Origin: Methanoregula sp.
GTDB lineage: Archaea; Halobacteriota; Methanomicrobia; Methanomicrobiales; Methanospirillaceae
NCBI GenBank assembly: GCA_028711405.1
Contig: JAQTSH010000034.1
Location: 1 to 11,176, forward strand
Direction of reading: 5' to 3'
DNA length: 11,176 nucleotides
Part shown: piece after piece, positions 6,560-11,176 of the stretch
How positions within the stretch are numbered: the first letter of the stretch is position 1
Layout of the letters: each line of letters opens with the position of its first letter
The notes under the pieces: model-generated
Seen by the model: only the letters and a program-made list of their open reading frames with translations
Database searches by the model: none
What the model was told of the DNA's origin: nothing
Made by a program: the position numbers and the translations under genes

Positions 6560-7788
6560 TTCGCTTCAGTCACCGCCACACCGCTCTGTTCAAGTGCATA
6601 CTCTAATTGCACATCCTGTATCGAGCCCTTGGGTGCGACAGCGATCTTCACCGGTTTTCCTGACGCAGATCTCTCGTTTATCCATGCAATGAAACTGTTC
6701 CAGTCTTTTGCAGAGGATTTGGAGGTGACCACAAGCCCCGAACCTTCCGTGTGTACTGGGAAGAGTATCTTTATAGGTGTTCCCTTATCGACAGCAGCGA
6801 TGGTCGGCGGGGTTCCGGCTACGGCGAAGTCAATCGTATTGGATCCTAAAAGGGTCATCAGTTGTGGACCGCCATCACCTTTGACCAGTTGTACATCGGC
6901 TACTTTCTGGTTGTTGACAATCAGTTCTGCCTGCTCAACTTTACCAGCAGTATCTACCTTCGGTTTGAGGGCAAACCCGTAATTATCGAGGAAATATTTC
7001 CAGTTCTTGACTGCAACAAAGAGCGGGGCATCGTGATCTGAAAGCAGGTACCCGATGGAAATTTTTGCCGGGGCTGTTGTGGGACTAACGATGGTTTTTG
7101 TCGCCAGCATCCCATTCGCGGTGTTGTATGGCACGAAGTTATAGAGCATCGCATGGGATGCATTGGGGGTGACATTGGAGAGAGTTCCACTGATAAACCC
7201 GATCTCTTTTAATGCACCGATGAAACGGTCATTGGAGGTGATCCACTGATCTGACGGATCGTTCGTGAACTTGATCGTCGGGATAGAGGCTTTTTCCACA
7301 TCTACGGAGTTGATAGTGACATTGCCGTAGGTCAGGTTACTGCTCCCGAAGAGCCAGTCTGCGCTGATCTCAGCGGCGCGATCCGGGTTGTTCCTCGTAT
7401 AGTTGGTCGCTTCGACAAACACTGCCGAGAGCGCATTCGTCATGTCGGGATGTGCCGAGACAATATCGTTTCTGGCGACAAGGCTGTCACAGGAATGATC
7501 CTCCCAGACTTGTTTCGGTGGCAGATCCTGGGAATAGGATACGACCGTGCCGATCTTGCTCACATCTGCGATTGAGACAAACGGCTGCCAAGCCATGTAC
7601 CCGTCCACCTGTCCGGTGGCAAGGAGCTGGGGCATCTGACCCGGGTTCATATAGACAAGACTGACACTGGATTTTTGCAGGGTGACATTCGAGCTGGTGG
7701 GTTGTCCGGCAGGCTGGGTGCAGCCGGCGGTAAACAGGACAATGGCAATGACCGCACAGGCAACAACCATAAGAGTGATCGCTTTCAT
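6556..7788 (-). CDS. substrate-binding lipoprotein of the ABC importer, apparently circularly permuted (410 aa)
   Basis: This is a membrane-anchored binding protein for the importer. Residues 1-22 are a lipoprotein signal with lipobox FTAGC (Cys23). Residues 41-227 resemble the C-terminal lobe of the SsuA/NMT1/NrtA family: VYMNPGQMPQLLATGQVDGY, MAWQPF, NNPDRAAEI and the late IKFTNDPSDQW stretch. After a Thr/Pro-rich linker (about 228-242), residues 243-404 resemble the N-terminal lobe: ISIGYLLSDHDAPLFVAVKN, LLGSNTIDFAVAGTPP, GSGLVV and GKPVKIAVAPKGSIQDVQLE. The usual order is the reverse. The frame is intact throughout, and 410 residues exceed the usual 320-340. The gene opens the operon, faces the divergent regulator, and has no strong Shine-Dalgarno. 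Confidence 0.88.
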   Translation of the reverse strand: MKAITLMVVACAVIAIVLFTAGCTQPAGQPTSSNVTLQKSSVSLVYMNPGQMPQLLATGQVDGYMAWQPFVSIADVSKIGTVVSYSQDLPPKQVWEDHSCDSLVARNDIVSAHPDMTNALSAVFVEATNYTRNNPDRAAEISADWLFGSSNLTYGNVTINSVDVEKASIPTIKFTNDPSDQWITSNDRFIGALKEIGFISGTLSNVTPNASHAMLYNFVPYNTANGMLATKTIVSPTTAPAKISIGYLLSDHDAPLFVAVKNWKYFLDNYGFALKPKVDTAGKVEQAELIVNNQKVADVQLVKGDGGPQLMTLLGSNTIDFAVAGTPPTIAAVDKGTPIKILFPVHTEGSGLVVTSKSSAKDWNSFIAWINERSASGKPVKIAVAPKGSIQDVQLEYALEQSGVAVTEAK

Positions 7789-7986
7789 ACCGGAAGTGTT
7801 GTACCGGCGCTATAAAAAAATACCTTTATGGACATTATTTCTCTCTTTTTGTGCTAAAAATTGTAAATATATTCGACATTGAGAGAAGATATTTTGTAAT
7901 AATGTCCATTCAAAGGGAATGCGAGAGGCGAGACATAAGGACAAAAGGGGAAAATTATTAAAAATGAACCCAATTGTATCTATGTA
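7789..7986. promoter_or_regulatory. divergent promoter region between importer operon and regulator
   Basis: This AT-rich gap separates two divergent genes. For the importer (minus) there are two TATA-like candidates: plus 7864-7873 (AATATATTTA on the minus strand), and plus 7811-7822, centred 28 bases before the ATG and implying a leaderless message. For the regulator (plus), ATTATTAAAAA at 7954-7964 is centred 28 bases before ATG 7987, also suggesting a leaderless message. The gap holds a long inverted repeat and a tandem GCGAGAG/GCGAGAC at 7921-7934. No open frame is seen. Confidence 0.5.
7828..7909. repeat. perfect 12-base inverted repeat, candidate operator pair
   Basis: ATGGACATTATT at 7828-7839 and its exact reverse complement AATAATGTCCAT at 7898-7909 are 58 bases apart. 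A further copy of the core GACATT lies between them at 7875-7880. The right arm is just upstream of the TATA-like box at 7864-7873, and the left arm is near the start site predicted from it. This fits a repressor that binds both arms, possibly with looping. The obvious candidate binder is the adjacent HTH protein. Confidence 0.5.
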
Positions 7987-8520
7987 ATGACACAGATCGA
8001 TCCAATCGACCGGATCATGCGCGCCGCGATGATCTCGGACGAGGAGTTTATTTTAACCCTCAACACACTCCTGAAAAATGACCTGCGCATCAGCGTGCGG
8101 GAACTATCTGAGAAATGTGGGATCGCCCAGAGCTCGCTCTATAAAATCCTGCACGGGAAACGATCGCCCAATCTTTCCACCCTGCGAGCGATCGTTCGCG
8201 CATTACGCCATTTCTATCACGTCGGCGATGAGAACTTTATCGGGCTGATTGCGGCACGCCCGGTGCTCGAAAGCGTGGAGGAGCGGGTGGCGGATATCGA
8301 TGGACACAGGATGCGGGTCAGGGAATACCCGGTGCATACAATGGAAGATGCGATCGTTGCCGCAGTCCGGGCGGAACGCGAAGGGGCAATCGCGATTGTC
8401 TGTGCCCCGATCGTGTCCAGTATCATCGAACAACTCGTGCATGTGCCAGTCGCCACCATCATCCCGCGTGAATCAGTCCAGCGCGCCATCGAACTCGCCG
8501 CAAGAAAGGCGTGGATTTAA
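7987..8520 (+). CDS. HTH (XRE-type) transcriptional regulator with a PrpR-N-like C-terminal domain (177 aa)
   Basis: This is a DNA-binding regulator. Residues about 35-80 form a Cro/CI-type helix-turn-helix (ISVRELSEKCGIAQSSLYKI, then HGKRSPNLSTLRAIVRAL). Residues about 105-177 look like an alternating alpha/beta domain: MEDAIVAAVRAE, GAIAIVCAPIVSSIIEQL, HVPVATIIP, ESVQRAIELA. Their order resembles the PrpR N-terminal sensor domain, in which a segment of this type senses a small ligand; this is an inference. The gene is divergent from the importer operon across 198 bases that carry a candidate operator, so it probably controls transport in response to a metabolite. ATG 7987 is the first in-frame start and fits a leaderless promoter. 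An alternative role is regulation of the downstream argH. Confidence 0.85.
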   Translation: MTQIDPIDRIMRAAMISDEEFILTLNTLLKNDLRISVRELSEKCGIAQSSLYKILHGKRSPNLSTLRAIVRALRHFYHVGDENFIGLIAARPVLESVEERVADIDGHRMRVREYPVHTMEDAIVAAVRAEREGAIAIVCAPIVSSIIEQLVHVPVATIIPRESVQRAIELAARKAWI

Positions 8521-8568
8521 TCATCATACGACCAAATAGCTACAGGATTACAACCGGATGGTACATAT

Positions 8569-10050
8569 ATGCGAACTGACGTTGTGAGGCTTGGTCGTCT
8601 TTCTGGTGAGAGAACCGGGGAGATGATGCATTTTCTCTCATCCATGCGTGCAGATCGCTGCATTGCCGATGCAGATATTCTCGTGGATATTGCCCACGTG
8701 ATGATGCTTGACAAGCAGCAGATCAACGACCACGAGATCACAAAACAGCTGTTGACCGCACTGCTCGAACTGCATGACGAAGGGGTTCCTGACGAAGTGT
8801 TTGACGACCGGTTGGAAGACGTCCACGCAGGGATCGAGGCATTGATCATTGAAGCCCTCAGTGCCGAGGTCGGGGGACGGATGCACATGGGACGGTCCCG
8901 GAATGACGAAGTGGCGACCTGCATCCGGATCAAACTTCGGGAAGACCTGTTAAAGCAGATGGGTGCGCTCTTAAAAGTGCGGGAAGTCCTCATCGCGCTC
9001 TCGGACCAGCACCGCGAGAGCATCATGCCCGGGTTCACCCACATGCAACATGCACAACCCACGACACTCGCTCATCACCTGCTTGCCTATGAACAGGCAT
9101 TCTCCCGGGACTTTGACCGGCTCCGCGATGCGTATGCCCGGGTGAACCAGTGCCCGCTTGGGGCTGCCGCATTTGCATCGACGGGGTACCCGATTAACCG
9201 CGAACTGACTGCCCGGCTGCTGGGGTTCGACAGTCTTGTGACAAACACGATGGATGCCGTGGCAACACGGGACTTCGCGCTCGAGACGCTTGCCGATCTC
9301 ACCATCCTCATGGCAACCGTCAGCCGGCTCTGCGAGGAACTGGTCATCTGGAGCACCTCGTTTGTGAAGTTTGTCACGCTCGATGACGCGTTCTGTTCAA
9401 CGTCATCCATCATGCCCCAGAAGAAGAACCCGGATACCGCAGAGATCATGCGGGCAAAGACCGGCTCTGTCTTTGGGGCATATACCGGGGCACTCATCAC
9501 GGTCAAGGGATTACCCATGAGTTACAACCGGGATCTCCAGGAACTCACGCCCAACCTCTGGCGGGGCATGCGGGACGCGAAAGAGAGCCTGCGACTCCTC
9601 ATCGATATGCTTTCGAGCGCCACATTTGAGACTGCACGGATGAAGGAAGAAGCCGGGAAAGGGTTCTCTACCGCGACCGAACTTGCCGATACACTGGTCA
9701 GGAACTATGGTCTTCCGTTCCGGACCGCCCATAATATCGTGGGCAGGGCAGTCCAGAAGGAGAGTCTTTCCTTAGAAACCCTTGAAGAGGCGGCAAAAGA
9801 TCTGGATGTGGGCATCTCGCTTGTCAAAAACGGGCTCACCCAGCAGCAGATCGATGAAGCCCTTGACGTGAACTATTCGATTTCACTCCGGAAATCACCC
9901 GGTGGACCTGCGCCCTTTGCAACAAAGATCGCATCGGAAGAGCGCAAAAAACAACTCGATGCCGATTCGACACTGATTGATGAACGGCTCGCGAAACTCT
10001 CGAAAGCAAAAGAGGATATGATAACTGATGCACGGAGGATGGTAGCATAA
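8569..10050 (+). CDS. argH: argininosuccinate lyase
   Basis: This enzyme cleaves argininosuccinate to arginine and fumarate, the last step of arginine synthesis, as a cytoplasmic tetramer. The three family regions are intact: GRSRNDEVATCIRIKLR (108-124), GFTHMQHAQPTTLAHH (155-170) and the superfamily signature SSIMPQKKNPD (279-289), which holds the catalytic serine loop. At 493 residues it is slightly longer than the usual 450-470, with a typical archaeal C-terminal extension. The start MRTDVVRLGRLSGERT matches archaeal ArgH starts. The ribosome site GGATGGT is weak. The gene begins 48 bases after the regulator and overlaps gatD by four bases, so argH and gatD are probably co-transcribed. Confidence 0.96.
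   Translation: MRTDVVRLGRLSGERTGEMMHFLSSMRADRCIADADILVDIAHVMMLDKQQINDHEITKQLLTALLELHDEGVPDEVFDDRLEDVHAGIEALIIEALSAEVGGRMHMGRSRNDEVATCIRIKLREDLLKQMGALLKVREVLIALSDQHRESIMPGFTHMQHAQPTTLAHHLLAYEQAFSRDFDRLRDAYARVNQCPLGAAAFASTGYPINRELTARLLGFDSLVTNTMDAVATRDFALETLADLTILMATVSRLCEELVIWSTSFVKFVTLDDAFCSTSSIMPQKKNPDTAEIMRAKTGSVFGAYTGALITVKGLPMSYNRDLQELTPNLWRGMRDAKESLRLLIDMLSSATFETARMKEEAGKGFSTATELADTLVRNYGLPFRTAHNIVGRAVQKESLSLETLEEAAKDLDVGISLVKNGLTQQQIDEALDVNYSISLRKSPGGPAPFATKIASEERKKQLDADSTLIDERLAKLSKAKEDMITDARRMVA
10034..10038 (+). promoter_or_regulatory. Shine-Dalgarno of gatD, which fixes its start near 10047
   Basis: GGAGG at 10034-10038 lies inside the last codons of argH. Eight bases separate it from ATA 10047-10049, ideal spacing for initiation there. 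The only ATG nearby (10039-10041) is in the argH frame and reads just two codons before the argH stop. Confidence 0.6.
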
Positions 10051-11176
10051 ATTCACAGTTTACATCCGGCGATCTGGTGACCTGCTCGTACGGAGGCACA
10101 ACCCGGAACGGGACGTATATCACCGGGCGCGATGGAATGGCAGTCATCAAACTGGACAGCGGATATAATATCGGCGTTGAAGCGGACTGTTGCACCTTTG
10201 TGGCACATGCGGCACCGGCAACCCCACGATCCGTGCCGGTCAACCAGGATCCGTCATTGCCCGAACTTGCGATCATCTCCACCGGCGGCACTATTGCGAG
10301 CCGGATCGATTACCGTACCGGTGCTGTCACCAGCCAGTTTGATGCCGATGATATTCTCATCGCCATTCCCGCGCTGGCGGGGATCGCCCGGTACCGGACA
10401 AAACAGTTGTACACGATCCTCTCCGAGAACATGACCCCGTCGATCTGGCAGGAGCTCGCCCGTGCCGTCTATGCCGAGATCCAACGGGGGGTCACCGGCA
10501 TCATCGTCACGCACGGCACCGATACGATGGCATACAGTGCCGCCGCATTAAGTTTTATGATCGACACCCCCGTGCCCATCGTCTTTGTCGGTTCGCAGCG
10601 CTCTGCGGATCGTCCGTCCAGTGACAATGCGGTCAACGCGGTCTGTGCGGCAAGCGCGGCGCGTAGTGATCTTGGAGAGGTAGCCATCGTCATGCATGCG
10701 ACAACGAGTGACGATTCCTGTGCGATCCATCGCGGAACACGGGTGAGAAAGATGCATACCTCACGGAGGGATGCGTTCCAGAGTATCGGGTTAGACCCGA
10801 TCGGGACTGTCGACTATTCCACCCGGAAGGTGACCCTGGGAGCGCACGCGGTCCGACGTAAAACCCACGAACCTGCCCTGCACGAAGCCCTGGATGAACG
10901 GTGTGGTCTCGTCCAGTTCTACCCGGGAATGCCGCCGGAGATTCTTTCGGCATATGAAGGGTACAAGGGACTTGTCCTCTCCGGCACCGGACTCGGGCAT
11001 GTCAGCACTGCGCTGATCCCCCGGATCAGGGCACTTATTGACGGTGGTACGCTCGTTGTCATGACCTCCCAGTGTTTGCACGGCAGGGTCTGCGACCGGG
11101 TCTATGATACCGGTCGAGACCTGCTCGCAGCCGGTGTCATTGAAGGCAATGATATGATTCCCGAAGCCGCGCTCGT
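10047..11176 (+). CDS. gatD: Glu-tRNA(Gln) amidotransferase subunit D (5' 376 codons; start unusual)
   Basis: GatD is the asparaginase-like subunit of the archaeal GatDE complex. It releases ammonia from glutamine or asparagine, which GatE uses to convert Glu-tRNA(Gln) to Gln-tRNA(Gln). Counting from 10047, residues 6-50 form the N-terminal SH3-like domain (SGDLVTCSYGG, KLDSGYNIGV). The asparaginase core begins near 73, with IISTGGTIAS (77-86), VTHGTDTMAYS (154-164), VGSQRSADRPSSDNA (181-195) and VRKMHTSRRDAFQS (233-246). No ATG, GTG or TTG exists between the in-frame stop TGA 10026-10028 and GTG 10077. AUA 10047, well placed after GGAGG, is the preferred start. GTG 10077 would remove the start of the SH3-like domain. 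The gene runs off the window. Confidence 0.93.
   Translation, partial: MNSQFTSGDLVTCSYGGTTRNGTYITGRDGMAVIKLDSGYNIGVEADCCTFVAHAAPATPRSVPVNQDPSLPELAIISTGGTIASRIDYRTGAVTSQFDADDILIAIPALAGIARYRTKQLYTILSENMTPSIWQELARAVYAEIQRGVTGIIVTHGTDTMAYSAAALSFMIDTPVPIVFVGSQRSADRPSSDNAVNAVCAASAARSDLGEVAIVMHATTSDDSCAIHRGTRVRKMHTSRRDAFQSIGLDPIGTVDYSTRKVTLGAHAVRRKTHEPALHEALDERCGLVQFYPGMPPEILSAYEGYKGLVLSGTGLGHVSTALIPRIRALIDGGTLVVMTSQCLHGRVCDRVYDTGRDLLAAGVIEGNDMIPEAAL

Noticed and set aside
8517..9062. 181-codon minus-strand frame inside argH
   Set aside because: It lies entirely opposite conserved argH coding sequence. Its Ser/Arg-rich composition is typical of an antisense shadow of a GC-rich gene.
1..11176. CRISPR arrays, tRNA genes or rRNA
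   Set aside because: I saw no regularly spaced repeats and no cloverleaf with TPsiC-like sequence. The intergenic regions are short and largely accounted for. A covariance-model scan was not possible here.

Overview
The window looks like part of a methanogenic archaeal chromosome, most likely order Methanomicrobiales. The evidence is archaeal-type genes (ribosomal protein L10e, GatD of the archaeal Glu-tRNA(Gln) amidotransferase), AT-rich TATA-like boxes about 26 bases before start codons, oligo-T ends behind genes, and a GC-rich core with an AT-rich accessory part. The genus is inferred from general resemblance only.

Left part, 1-3894, is accessory DNA. It starts with the 3' end of an unknown gene and a translationally coupled ORF that runs into an insertion sequence. 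The IS carries a DDE transposase on the minus strand, split into two frames. The frames join exactly at an in-register A_AAA_AAG heptamer, so the transposase may be made by programmed -1 frameshifting. Downstream lies a multiply frameshifted pseudogene, perhaps the gene the IS landed in. Then come two tightly overlapping plus-strand genes that I cannot assign to a known system. The second has a PD-(D/E)XK-nuclease-like core followed by a possible winged helix.

Middle part, 3895-7788, is all minus strand. It holds ribosomal protein L10e with an unusual low-complexity Ala/Lys/Gly/Glu tail of about 77 residues. Upstream is a compact three-gene ABC importer operon of the SsuABC/TauABC/NMT1 type: binding lipoprotein, permease, ATPase. 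The binding protein appears circularly permuted, with its C-terminal lobe placed before its N-terminal lobe.

Right part, 7789-11176, starts with a divergent regulatory region containing a perfect 12-base inverted repeat with arms 58 bases apart. It separates the importer operon from a plus-strand HTH regulator that probably controls it. After the regulator come argH (argininosuccinate lyase, last step of arginine synthesis) and gatD, which overlap by four bases. gatD has a strong Shine-Dalgarno but no ATG, GTG or TTG at the expected position; the best candidate start is AUA. The window ends inside gatD.

No tRNA, rRNA, CRISPR array or replication origin was recognised.
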